Shown piece by piece: positions 1 to 6,499 of a DNA stretch of 64,000 bases (position 1 is its first letter; each line of letters begins with the position of its first letter). The stretch comes from DATFVB01 sp963714035. GTDB lineage: Bacteria; Acidobacteriota; Thermoanaerobaculia; UBA5066; DATFVB01. The stretch lies in the NCBI GenBank assembly GCA_963714035.1, contig OY970224.1, positions 3,534,001 to 3,598,000 of the forward strand. Reading direction: 5' to 3'. The notes under the pieces were generated by a model. That model saw only the letters and a list, made by a program, of their open reading frames with translations, was not told the DNA's origin and searched no databases. The position numbers were made by a program, and so were the translations under genes.

Positions 1-162
1 GTGACCCGCCCGCCCGCGGACCAGTTCTACGGCGACCGCTCCGGCGGATTCACCGACCCCTTCGGACACGACTGGTACGTCTCGACGCACGTCCGCGACG
101 TCTCGAACGAGGAGATGCGCCGGATGGCGGAAGAGAAGGCCGGCGAGGCGGAGAAGAAGTAG
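1..162 (+). CDS. VOC-family (PhnB/glyoxalase-like) protein, C-terminal fragment
   Basis: The gene enters from the left edge; only its last 53 codons and TAG stop are present. They carry the C-terminal signature of PhnB-like vicinal-oxygen-chelate proteins: a DQFYGDRSG turn, then TDPFGHDW, then a short helix (NEEMRRM) and a charged Lys/Glu tail. In the family the DPFGH.W strand closes the ligand pocket. The metal ligands and the first beta-alpha module lie outside the window, so the substrate cannot be judged. It converges on the E1 beta gene with a 13-bp gap. Confidence 0.75.
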   Translation: MTRPPADQFYGDRSGGFTDPFGHDWYVSTHVRDVSNEEMRRMAEEKAGEAEKK

Positions 163-175
163 ACGCCGGCCCGGC

Positions 176-1156
176 TCAGGCGGCCGTGCCCTCCTGGCGA
201 TGCGCGACGAGGGCCCGAACGCTTTCGACGATCGTCGCCGGCTGCGGGACGAACGCCTGCTCGAGCGCCCAGCTCGACGGCGCCGGCGCGTCCGGGCCCG
301 TGAGCCGCACGATCGGCGCCCGCAGGCGGTCGAACGCCTTTTCCGCGGCGGTCGCCGCGACCTCGGCGCCCACGCCGCACGTGCGGCTCGCCTCGTGCAC
401 GACGACGAGCCGGCCGGTCCGCCCGACCGACTCGAGGACCGTCTCCTCGTCCCAGGGCTTGATGGATCGAAGATCGATGACCTCGGCCGACGTGCCCTCG
501 GCGGCGAGCGTTTCGGCGGCCGCCGCGCACGCCGGCGCCGTCTTGCCATAGCCGACGAGCGTCACGTCCGTGCCGCGGCGCCGGAACGCCGCGATCCCGA
601 TCGGGACGACGTGATCGCCGTCGGGGACCTCTCCTTCCGCGTGGAGGAGCGGCATGTCGGCGAAGAACATCACCGGGTTGTCGTCGCGGATCGCGGCCTT
701 CAGCAGGCCCTTGAAATCCGCCGGAGTCGAGGGCATCACGACCTTGATTCCGGGGGCATGGGCGAACCAGGCCTCGATGTTGTGGTTGTGCTGCGCCCCG
801 ACGGTCCACCCGCACCCCGTCATCGCGATCGCGACGAGCGGGAACGAGAACTGGCCCCCGGAGATGTAGCGGAGCTTGCCGGCGCTGTTGACGATCTCGT
901 CCATCGAAAAGCAGAGGAACGGCGCGAAGAGCAGGTCGATCACCGGCCGCAGGCCGGTCGCTGCCGCTCCCGCCGCCGTTCCGGCGATGATCCCTTCCGC
1001 GAGCGGCGTGTTCCGGACGCGAACGCCGCCGAACTCGGCGACGAGATCGGCGCGCTTGGTCGCGACTCCCTCGCCGAACATCACGACGCGGGGATCAAGC
1101 CGCATCTCTTCCGCGATTGCCTCTCCGATCGCCTGCATGGCCGTGATCTTGCGCAT
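176..1156 (-). CDS. 2-oxoacid dehydrogenase E1 component, beta subunit
   Basis: A 326-residue protein that matches the full length of the beta subunit of pyruvate/acetoin/branched-chain 2-oxoacid dehydrogenase E1. With the alpha subunit it forms the thiamine-diphosphate enzyme that decarboxylates a 2-oxoacid and acylates the E2 lipoyl group. Visible signatures are PLAEGIIAG (Glu54, the TPP-activating Glu of the family) and GAQHNHNIEAWFAH (His123 region), followed by VMPSTP and the C-terminal transketolase-like domain (IDLRSIKPWD, VVVHEA). It lies directly downstream of the alpha gene, separated by a triple 25-bp repeat. The substrate (pyruvate, acetoin or branched-chain acid) cannot be told from sequence, and no E2 or E3 gene is adjacent. 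Confidence 0.9.
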   Translation of the reverse strand: MRKITAMQAIGEAIAEEMRLDPRVVMFGEGVATKRADLVAEFGGVRVRNTPLAEGIIAGTAAGAAATGLRPVIDLLFAPFLCFSMDEIVNSAGKLRYISGGQFSFPLVAIAMTGCGWTVGAQHNHNIEAWFAHAPGIKVVMPSTPADFKGLLKAAIRDDNPVMFFADMPLLHAEGEVPDGDHVVPIGIAAFRRRGTDVTLVGYGKTAPACAAAAETLAAEGTSAEVIDLRSIKPWDEETVLESVGRTGRLVVVHEASRTCGVGAEVAATAAEKAFDRLRAPIVRLTGPDAPAPSSWALEQAFVPQPATIVESVRALVAHRQEGTAA

Positions 1157-1164
1157 CGTTCCTA

Positions 1165-1239
1165 TTCTCCGTTCATCCGTAGAAGTCTGTTCTCCGTTCA
1201 GGCGTAGACGTCTCTTCTCCGTTCAGGCGTAGACGTCGG
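1165..1239 (-). repeat. Three tandem 25-bp repeats between E1 alpha and E1 beta
   Basis: Copies at 1165-1189, 1190-1214 and 1215-1239; the last two are almost identical and the first differs at several bases. The third copy includes the last codons and stop of E1 alpha (Asp-Val-Tyr-Ala-stop), so the other two are extra copies of that gene end. Each copy also carries GGAGAA on the minus strand. The copy nearest E1 beta places this Shine-Dalgarno-like string about 8-11 bases before its ATG, so the array probably sets the beta-subunit ribosome binding site. Confidence 0.8.
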
Positions 1240-2176
1240 TCGTGACCTCGTCGGGCGACGGGAAAGGGGACGATGCCGCGAACTCGGCGGCCGCGTCGAT
1301 CCGGGCGCGCGCGTCCCTCTGCATCGCTTCGAAATCGGCCTCCGGGAGCTCTCCCGAGTCCCGCAGGCGGTTCCGCATCGTCGTGACGGGATCGCGCGCT
1401 TTCCAGCTCGCGAGCTCGGCGGCGTCCACGTACGACTGGTCGTCGGGCTCGAAGTGGCCGCGGAGGCGGTACGTGTAGGTCTCGAGCAGGAAGGGCCGCT
1501 TCGTGTGGCGGATCTCGGCGACGGCTTCGCTCGCCGCGGCGTGCACCGCTTCGACGTCGTTGCCGTCGACCGTCCTGCCTTCGATTCCGTACCCGGCGGC
1601 GCGATCGGCGATGTGATCGACGAGCATCGTTTCCTTTCGGCGCACGTAGGCCTGCCACTGGTTGTTCTCGCAGACGTAGAGAATCGGGAGGTTCCAGACG
1701 GCCGCGAGATTGACGGACTCGTGGAAGATGCCTTCGCAGGCGGCGCCGTCGCCGAAGAAGCACGCGACGATTCCTTCCTGGCCGAGAACGGTGAGCGAGA
1801 GCGCGACCCCGGGCGCCATCGACAGTTCGCCGCCGACGATCGTGGACGTGAGGATCACGCCGAGCTCCTTGACCGAGATGTGCAGCGTGCCGCTCTTTCC
1901 CTTGCAGTAGCCGGTCGCGCGGCCGGCGATCTCGGCCATCATCCGCCCGGGATCCGCTCCCCTCGCGAGGAGGTGCCCGGCGCTCCGATGGTTCGTCAGG
2001 ATCCGGTCGTCCGGCCCGAGCGCCGAGACGACCCCGACGGCCGAGGCTTCCTGGCCCACCGACGTGCAGGTCCCGGCGGCCTTTCCCTCGACCTGGAGCG
2101 CGACGTTCTTCTCCTCGAACGCGCGGATGAGCAGCATCTGCTCGAGCATCGATCGGCGAGAATTCACGGTCGTCAT
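1223..2176 (-). CDS. 2-oxoacid dehydrogenase E1 component, alpha subunit
   Basis: The start is the ATG at 2176 (MTTVNSRRS), preceded by GGAGG six bases upstream; a longer reading would run into the MgtC-like gene. The 317-residue protein has the thiamine-diphosphate motif GDGAACEG at residues 142-149 closed by Asn-Asn at 171-172, the NHRSAGH loop near residue 62, and the C-terminal RLRGHFEPDD region. It pairs with the beta subunit directly downstream as an alpha2-beta2 E1. Lengths and motif spacing fit PdhA/AcoA-type proteins rather than the single-chain AceE. Confidence 0.9.
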   Translation of the reverse strand: MTTVNSRRSMLEQMLLIRAFEEKNVALQVEGKAAGTCTSVGQEASAVGVVSALGPDDRILTNHRSAGHLLARGADPGRMMAEIAGRATGYCKGKSGTLHISVKELGVILTSTIVGGELSMAPGVALSLTVLGQEGIVACFFGDGAACEGIFHESVNLAAVWNLPILYVCENNQWQAYVRRKETMLVDHIADRAAGYGIEGRTVDGNDVEAVHAAASEAVAEIRHTKRPFLLETYTYRLRGHFEPDDQSYVDAAELASWKARDPVTTMRNRLRDSGELPEADFEAMQRDARARIDAAAEFAASSPFPSPDEVTTDVYA

Positions 2177-2201
2177 CCTTGCCTCCGGAAGCGGCATCCT
2201 A

Positions 2202-2669
2202 TCAACGGCGGTGTTCGTCGGACGAATTCTCCGGAGCGTCACGACGATCCAGGCGCCTCTTGAGAGGCAGGAGGGCGCGGAGCGTCAGGAAGTTCAGGAT
2301 CGCAAGGACGAACGCCACGTCGAGGCGGCCGAACGCGATCGCCGCGCCGACGGCGCCCATGGCCCAGACGCTCGCCGCGGTCGCCGTTCCGTGCACCGTC
2401 GCGCCTTCGCGAAGGATCGCGCCGCCTCCGACGAACCCGATTCCCGTCATCAATCCCTGGAGCGCGCGCAGATCTCCGCCGCCGGCCCCCTGGACCGCGA
2501 TGAGCATGTAGGCGCAGCTCGCGACCGAAACGATCGGAAAGGTGCGGATTCCGAGGACTCCGCCCTCGCGCTCGCCCTGCCATCCGGCGGGGAGCGCGAA
2601 AACGTAGGCGAGCGCCATTTTCGCGGTGGTCTCCATCACGTTCGACGTCCCGAGGTCCATCAGGGCCAT
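2202..2669 (-). CDS. MgtC/SapB-family inner-membrane protein
   Basis: A 155-residue membrane protein with four predicted hydrophobic segments and the family signature GIGFVGGGAILREG in the middle, followed by the TAASVWAMGAVGAA segment. MgtC proteins act in the cytoplasmic membrane in adaptation to low magnesium or acid stress and can modulate F-ATPase; that role is known for relatives and not shown here. The ATG at 2669 is chosen because AAGGAGAA lies 8 bases upstream. The stop is 25 bases upstream of the E1 alpha start, so the three genes probably share a transcript, although no functional link is obvious. Confidence 0.85.
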   Translation of the reverse strand: MALMDLGTSNVMETTAKMALAYVFALPAGWQGEREGGVLGIRTFPIVSVASCAYMLIAVQGAGGGDLRALQGLMTGIGFVGGGAILREGATVHGTATAASVWAMGAVGAAIAFGRLDVAFVLAILNFLTLRALLPLKRRLDRRDAPENSSDEHRR

Positions 2670-2750
2670 GAGTTCTCCTTCCGGCGTTTTCGGAATCATA
2701 GCGGCAGGGCCGCGGGAACCGGGGACGAGAGGAGCCGCCCGGCGGCGGAA

Positions 2751-3536
2751 TCAGCCGAGCGAGCGGGCGAAGAAGTCGGAGAGCGCGGTGGCGACGGCGT
2801 CGGGATCCTCCAGCGGCGCGAGGTGGCCGGCGCCGGGCACGACGACGACCCTCGCCCCGGGGATTCCGTTGGCGATCTCGTCGGCTTTCGCGGGCGGCGT
2901 CATCGCGTCCTCCGAGCCGACGATCACCAGAGCCGGGATCCGGATCGCGTCGAGCGTCGGCCGCGAATCGGCGCGGTCGCGCATCGCGAGGAGATCGTGC
3001 TCGATCGAGTTCGGGTTCTGGCGGCGCACGATCGAGCGGACGCGGCTCACGAGGTCGGGCCGGCCGCGACCTGTCGCGGAAAGGAGCTTCGGAATCATCC
3101 GGTCGGAGACCGCCGACGGCCCCATTTCGCGGGCCGTGAAGATCGCCCGGTTCCGGTTCTGCCGCGCTTCTCCTTCGTCGGGGCCCGCCTGCGTGTCGAC
3201 GAAAGCCGCGGCCGCGACCGCTTCGGGCCGCGCGCGGAGAAGCTCGAAAAGGACATATCCGCCCATCGAGAACCCCGCGATGCCGGCCTTGCCGCCGGCG
3301 GCGTCGACGACCGCGGCGATCCAGCCGGCGTACTCGGCCATCGTCGGCTGGGAAGGATGCGGCGTGTCGCGGCGGGAGGGAAGGTCCGGCCGCAGAACCC
3401 GGAACTTCGCCGCGAGCCGGCGCGAAACGTCCGTCCACATGTCCCCGTCGAGCGGATAGCCGTGGACGAGGACGACCGCGGGCCCCGATCCCTCTTCGCG
3501 CACCTCCACGTTGCGGGCCTGGTATTTCACGCGCAT
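2751..3536 (-). CDS. Alpha/beta-hydrolase fold protein
   Basis: A 261-residue single-domain serine hydrolase. The oxyanion-loop motif VHGYPLDG is at residues 24-31, the nucleophile elbow GFSMGG places Ser at 90, and a plausible acid (Asp210 in GSEDAMTPP) and base (His238 in GAGHLAPLE) complete the triad. The cap region (residues ~120-180) is Arg-rich. It resembles the 3-oxoadipate enol-lactonase/esterase group, but the substrate cannot be assigned. No signal peptide is visible, so it is probably cytoplasmic. The gene starts 13 bases after the small secreted-protein gene and is probably in the same operon. Confidence 0.85.
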   Translation of the reverse strand: MRVKYQARNVEVREEGSGPAVVLVHGYPLDGDMWTDVSRRLAAKFRVLRPDLPSRRDTPHPSQPTMAEYAGWIAAVVDAAGGKAGIAGFSMGGYVLFELLRARPEAVAAAAFVDTQAGPDEGEARQNRNRAIFTAREMGPSAVSDRMIPKLLSATGRGRPDLVSRVRSIVRRQNPNSIEHDLLAMRDRADSRPTLDAIRIPALVIVGSEDAMTPPAKADEIANGIPGARVVVVPGAGHLAPLEDPDAVATALSDFFARSLG

Positions 3537-3549
3537 CGTTCGACCTCGA

Positions 3550-3996
3550 TCAGTGGGAGTCCGGCGAATCGGGCGGAGGAGGCGGAGGCGGGGAGTGCTT
3601 CTTCGCGTGGGCGGGCTTCTTCTTCGCGGGCGGCGAAGCCTTCTCGGGGGGCTTTTCCCCTGCGGCCGGCTTTTCGGCCGGAGGGCGGCCTGCGACGTCG
3701 GCGTCGATCCCGCGCTCCGCGCGCTGCTCGCGGGCCACCTCGCCGAGCTGCTTCGTGTCGGTGACGTCTGCTTTTTTCTTCGGCTCGGCGGGGACGACGT
3801 TTTCTTCGTGAGCGATTTCCGACTGTTTGACCGTCAAGAATCGCCCGCCCTTCGTGGTGAAGCTCACCATTCCGTTTCGGTGCTTCGGCGGCTGCGCGAT
3901 TTCGTAGCGCTCTCCCGTCTTCATCGTGAGGACCACGTCGGCGGAGAGCGGAGCCGCGAGGAAGAGCAGGACCGCGACCCGGCCGGGAAAGCTCAT
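3550..3996 (-). CDS. Small secreted protein with Lys/Pro-rich tail
   Basis: A 148-residue protein of unrecognised family. Residues 1-19 form a signal peptide (hydrophobic VAVLLFLAAPL, cut near SAD). The mature start has a short beta-rich stretch (VLTMKTGERYEI ... VSFTTKGGRFLTVKQSEI) that looks like a small SH3-like or DUF fold. From residue ~75 it becomes low-complexity, rich in Lys, Pro and Glu, and ends in a run of seven Pro. The tail suggests periplasmic or cell-wall tethering (inference). Before the transposon arrived, mutY would have ended 9 bases upstream of this ATG, so it was probably an operon partner of mutY. Confidence 0.7.
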   Translation of the reverse strand: MSFPGRVAVLLFLAAPLSADVVLTMKTGERYEIAQPPKHRNGMVSFTTKGGRFLTVKQSEIAHEENVVPAEPKKKADVTDTKQLGEVAREQRAERGIDADVAGRPPAEKPAAGEKPPEKASPPAKKKPAHAKKHSPPPPPPPDSPDSH

Positions 3997-4028
3997 TTTC
4001 CGATTCTACGCCGATCGATCAAGGCTCG

Positions 4029-4038
4029 CGAGCGAGAG
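4029..4038 (+). repeat. Left target-site duplication (10 bp)
   Basis: CGAGCGAGAG directly abuts the left inverted repeat. The identical decamer abuts the right end at 6517-6526. IS1-family insertions usually duplicate 8-9 bp, with longer cases known, so 10 bp is compatible. Confidence 0.9.
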
Positions 4039-4054
4039 GTAGTGTCCTAGTTTG
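4039..4054 (+). repeat. Left terminal inverted repeat of the IS1-like element
   Basis: GTAGTGTCCTAGTTTG, an exact inverted match to 6501-6516. The transposase stop codon (TAG, complement of 4047-4049) lies inside this repeat. Confidence 0.92.
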
Positions 4055-4895
4055 CCCCCCGGATGGTCCGGGGCCGATCGAGCAGGGCCACGATGTCCGC
4101 GATCTCCCACGGGCTTTTCTCGATCCCGGCGGCCATCGCGGGCGTAACCCGTAGGGTCTTGTGGATTCGGGCGAAGTTGTAGTGAACCGCGTAGAGCGCA
4201 ATCGCGGCGGCGTGGTTTTCTGCCTTCTTAGAAAACCCGTTCGTCAGACGGGTAAACCGGCGCATCGACATCCGCATCGTGAGGTTTGCCCGTTCGACGT
4301 AGGAAGTTGAAATGTGCTTCGGGTCCGGGTTCCCGGTGACGGTGTGCGGCGTGCATCCGAGGCACTTCGCCGGGGAGTATCGCCCTTCCTCGCCGGACGA
4401 GCCGTAGATCTTCACGAGCATCGCGTGGTCGATGTCATTGGCGAACGCCGCATCGACGGCATCGAGATAGGGCGCGTGGCCGTCCGTCGTTAGCTGGACC
4501 CGGTTGGCGAGTCGCCCGGCAACGTCCTTCAAGAATTCCCGCGCCGTCCATCCGTCACGGCGTCCGAGAAGGTAGCTGATGAAGAGCTTGGTATCAGCGT
4601 CGATCGCCGTGTACGTCCAGATGTCGCCGATTCCGAATTCGCCGCGCCGATCGGCGGGAACGTTCTTCGCTTTCGAGTAGACGAAGCTCCAAATCTCGTC
4701 GATCTGAGCGCGCTTCGACGTGATGCCGTGCATCTTCTCGTTCATGAAGATTGCGCACGCTTCCCCGAGATCGGCGAGGAGCTTAGAGACTGTGTCCTTC
4801 GAGACGGCGACCATGCGCGCCGTCGATCGGATGCTGTTTCCTTCGGTGAGCGCGGCGACGATCGCGGATCGTTTCTCGGGTTTCAGTACGTTTGC
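4047..4895 (-). CDS. IS1-family-like DDE transposase
   Basis: A 282-residue single-frame transposase. An N-terminal helix-turn-helix (residues ~10-45, SIRSTARMVAVSKDTVSKLL) is followed by a DDE core: Asp67 in QIDEIW, Asp139 in TTDGHAPY and Glu202 in STSYVERANLTMRM; the last motif with the following RRFTRLTNGFSKK is typical of single-ORF IS1-like transposases. The ATG at 4895 is preferred because a good promoter places the transcript start only a few bases upstream. The two-frame (InsA/InsB) frameshift arrangement of classical IS1 is absent. All catalytic residues are present, so the enzyme is probably functional. Confidence 0.88.
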   Translation of the reverse strand, partial: ANVLKPEKRSAIVAALTEGNSIRSTARMVAVSKDTVSKLLADLGEACAIFMNEKMHGITSKRAQIDEIWSFVYSKAKNVPADRRGEFGIGDIWTYTAIDADTKLFISYLLGRRDGWTAREFLKDVAGRLANRVQLTTDGHAPYLDAVDAAFANDIDHAMLVKIYGSSGEEGRYSPAKCLGCTPHTVTGNPDPKHISTSYVERANLTMRMSMRRFTRLTNGFSKKAENHAAAIALYAVHYNFARIHKTLRVTPAMAAGIEKSPWEIADIVALLDRPRTIRGAN

Positions 4896-4905
4896 CATAC
4901 TAGAC

Positions 4906-4934
4906 ATTATGCGTGAGCGCATTCGTATCGTCAA
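4906..4934 (-). promoter_or_regulatory. Sigma-70-like promoter of the transposase
   Basis: On the minus strand TTGACG (4934-4929) and CATAAT (4911-4906) are separated by exactly 17 bases. The expected start point is only about 4 bases before the ATG at 4895, so the mRNA would be leaderless or nearly so. No Shine-Dalgarno sequence is seen. Confidence 0.6.
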
Positions 4935-4967
4935 GCCTCAAATTTATGCCCGCCAGCGTGTTACGCT

Positions 4968-4996
4968 TTGGGCTCGGAAGGCGAGCCGGGTAGAAT
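4968..4996 (+). promoter_or_regulatory. Possible promoter of the passenger toxin operon
   Basis: TTGGGC (4968-4973) and TAGAAT (4991-4996) with a 17-base spacer, ending 18 bases before the GTG at 5015. The -35 box is weak. It is the only likely promoter for the toxin-antitoxin-DUF3467 run. Confidence 0.35.
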
Positions 4997-5014
4997 AGCA
5001 GATATAAGAAAAAA

Positions 5015-5407
5015 GTGATAGTCTACGAATACCTCGAAAGGGGTGAGGGGGTTCTAACAACGGAGCGTCCAACGCTCGACAAGAAAGTCAGGGCTAAGCT
5101 CGATGTCAGAATCCGAATGATCGGAGCGATGAAGACCCGCGAGGAGGTGGAAGCTGCCGGTTTCGTCGGGGGATCGCATGAAGCCGGGGTTTCTAAGGTG
5201 CAGATTCGAGGAAATGTGGCGCTTAGACCCCTCGTATGCTTTGGGGTAACGGAGATCGACGGACGCCAGGAAGAAGACATAACCTTTCTCTTGTTTCCCG
5301 TGGAGAAGGATCGCAAGCTCCCAAAGGGCTCGGAGAAGGAGGGGGCTAGACGAAAGGAGGAGGTTCGGAATGACGCAAGCAGGAAGCAACTCTACCATCA
5401 GAAATGA
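5015..5407 (+). CDS. RelE/HigB-like toxin, passenger gene
   Basis: A 130-residue basic protein starting at GTG. Its second half (RGNVALRPLVCFG, then EDITFLLFPVEKDRKLPKG and a basic tail ARRKEEV) resembles RelE/HigB/Gp49-type ribosome-dependent mRNA-interferase toxins, in which a central beta-sheet and a C-terminal basic strand bind RNA. The next gene, an XRE-type DNA-binding protein, overlaps its last 38 bases, the usual toxin-first HigBA arrangement. The family call rests on pattern and context and is tentative. It lies within the transposon and may stabilise it in the host (inference). Confidence 0.6.
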   Translation: MIVYEYLERGEGVLTTERPTLDKKVRAKLDVRIRMIGAMKTREEVEAAGFVGGSHEAGVSKVQIRGNVALRPLVCFGVTEIDGRQEEDITFLLFPVEKDRKLPKGSEKEGARRKEEVRNDASRKQLYHQK

Positions 5408-5924
5408 GTTTCGGGACTTCGAGTATCGGCATGCGTACGCCGATGATTTCCTCGACTCTTCGATAGCCATTCAGCTCCGAAAACTTCGAGAACAGAACGG
5501 CCTAAACCAAGAGCAGCTAGCCGAGAAGATCGGAACGCGACAAGGCGTCGTTTCCAAGAATGAGGACGTGAACTACGGCAGTTGGTCTATCAACACGCTG
5601 CGCAAGTACGCCCGTGCTTTCGATGTTGCTCTCGTTGTGAAATTCGAGTCGTTTGGCGACCGGCTGCGGGACATCGAGACCTTCAGCGTTGACGCGCTTC
5701 GCGTCCCGCCATTCTCGGACGATGCTCATGTGCAACCCCCACGGGCTACCGCGCTTCCATTCGGGGCTGTAAGGCGAGAGGAAAGCGGGAGGCTGGTATC
5801 GACGCTCAGGACGAAAATCAATCCTCGGATCGGCGGGAGAGACAATCTAGTAACAGGAGTAACGCATGCCGCGAAAGACGACGAAGCCAACGAAGAAGCC
5901 ATCAGAAAAGTCGCCTTCGGATAA
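5370..5924 (+). CDS. XRE-family HTH antitoxin-like regulator, passenger gene
   Basis: A 184-residue protein with a Cro/C1-type helix-turn-helix at residues ~32-90: IAIQLRKLREQNGLNQEQLA, then EKIGTRQGVVSKNED and TLRKYARAFDVALVVKFESF. Such proteins bind their own operator and neutralise the linked toxin. The ATG at 5370 follows a strong GGAGGAGG eight bases upstream, inside the toxin gene. The tail (residues ~115-184) is polar and low in obvious structure and is overlapped by the start of the DUF3467 gene. Autoregulation of the three-gene run is the expected mode (inference). Confidence 0.75.
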   Translation: MTQAGSNSTIRNEFRDFEYRHAYADDFLDSSIAIQLRKLREQNGLNQEQLAEKIGTRQGVVSKNEDVNYGSWSINTLRKYARAFDVALVVKFESFGDRLRDIETFSVDALRVPPFSDDAHVQPPRATALPFGAVRREESGRLVSTLRTKINPRIGGRDNLVTGVTHAAKDDEANEEAIRKVAFG

Positions 5925-6219
5925 CGAGGTCGAATTCGAAAAAATCAGACCGACACCGATTCAGGATGTCCCGACGGTCTACGCAAACTTTTTCGAGATG
6001 GACTGCATGGCGTTCGATTTCGAATTTAGGTTTGGGGAAATCATCAAGGACACCCCGAAACGAAAGGTCTTCGTAAAGGATAAGGTCGTCGTCCGGATGT
6101 CTCCCGAGAATGCGAAGGCCGTGCTTAAGATTCTCGGCCGCCAAATCCAGATTTACGAAGCGTCGTGGAAGGAGATTCCCGACCTATTGGACTTGCCTCC
6201 GTTTCCAGACGCCACCTAG
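5866..6219 (+). CDS. DUF3467-like protein, passenger gene
   Basis: A 117-residue protein with a Lys/Thr-rich N-terminus (residues 1-20) and then the DUF3467 pattern: YANFFEMDCMAFDFEFRFGE, a variable loop, VVVRMSPENAKAVLKILGRQ and an IYEASWKEIP close. DUF3467 proteins are small, of unknown function and common near phage or plasmid genes. An AGGAG precedes the ATG by 6 bases. The gene overlaps the regulator by 59 bases, so the two are probably translated together. Its stop overlaps the stop of the convergent small gene by a few bases. Confidence 0.7.
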   Translation: MPRKTTKPTKKPSEKSPSDNEVEFEKIRPTPIQDVPTVYANFFEMDCMAFDFEFRFGEIIKDTPKRKVFVKDKVVVRMSPENAKAVLKILGRQIQIYEASWKEIPDLLDLPPFPDAT

Positions 6220-6452
6220 CTCTTTGTTTTCCAGCGCGCGGCGGCGGCTCTTTTCGCCGCCGCACTTCTTTGCCGCGCCGTTAGTGCCGCCGCCCGCGCC
6301 TTCCCGCCCTTCAATCCCCCGCGTCTCCCGAGCGCGACTGCGGCGGGATCTTTCCCGGAGTCGGGGTCCTGCTTCGGTTTCTCCCCAATGGCCTCCTGAA
6401 AGACATCAAACGCCAGAGAGGCGGGATCGCGGGGCCTCTTCGGTTTTGCCAC
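6216..6452 (-). CDS. Small Lys/Ala-rich (histone-like) protein, passenger gene
   Basis: A 78-residue highly basic protein. It begins KPKRPRDPASLAFDV and ends with a Gly/Ala/Lys segment (VALGRRGGLKGGKARAAAL) followed by AAKRAAAARW. This layout belongs to a widespread small conserved family often found beside mobile genes; nucleic-acid binding is plausible from charge but unproven. The start is uncertain: GTG at 6452 fits the family N-terminus but has poor ribosome-binding spacing, and a longer reading from TTG at 6503 would begin inside the right inverted repeat. Confidence 0.5.
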   Translation of the reverse strand: MAKPKRPRDPASLAFDVFQEAIGEKPKQDPDSGKDPAAVALGRRGGLKGGKARAAALTARQRSAAAKRAAAARWKTKS

Positions 6453-6499
6453 GGCTCCATGATAGCCGGTCCGGTCAGATAGACAACGGCCTTCGCCGG

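Noticed and set aside
2177..2242. Longer start of E1 alpha at 2242
   Set aside because: It would overlap the MgtC-like gene by 41 bases, while the ATG at 2176 has a ribosome binding site and fits family length.
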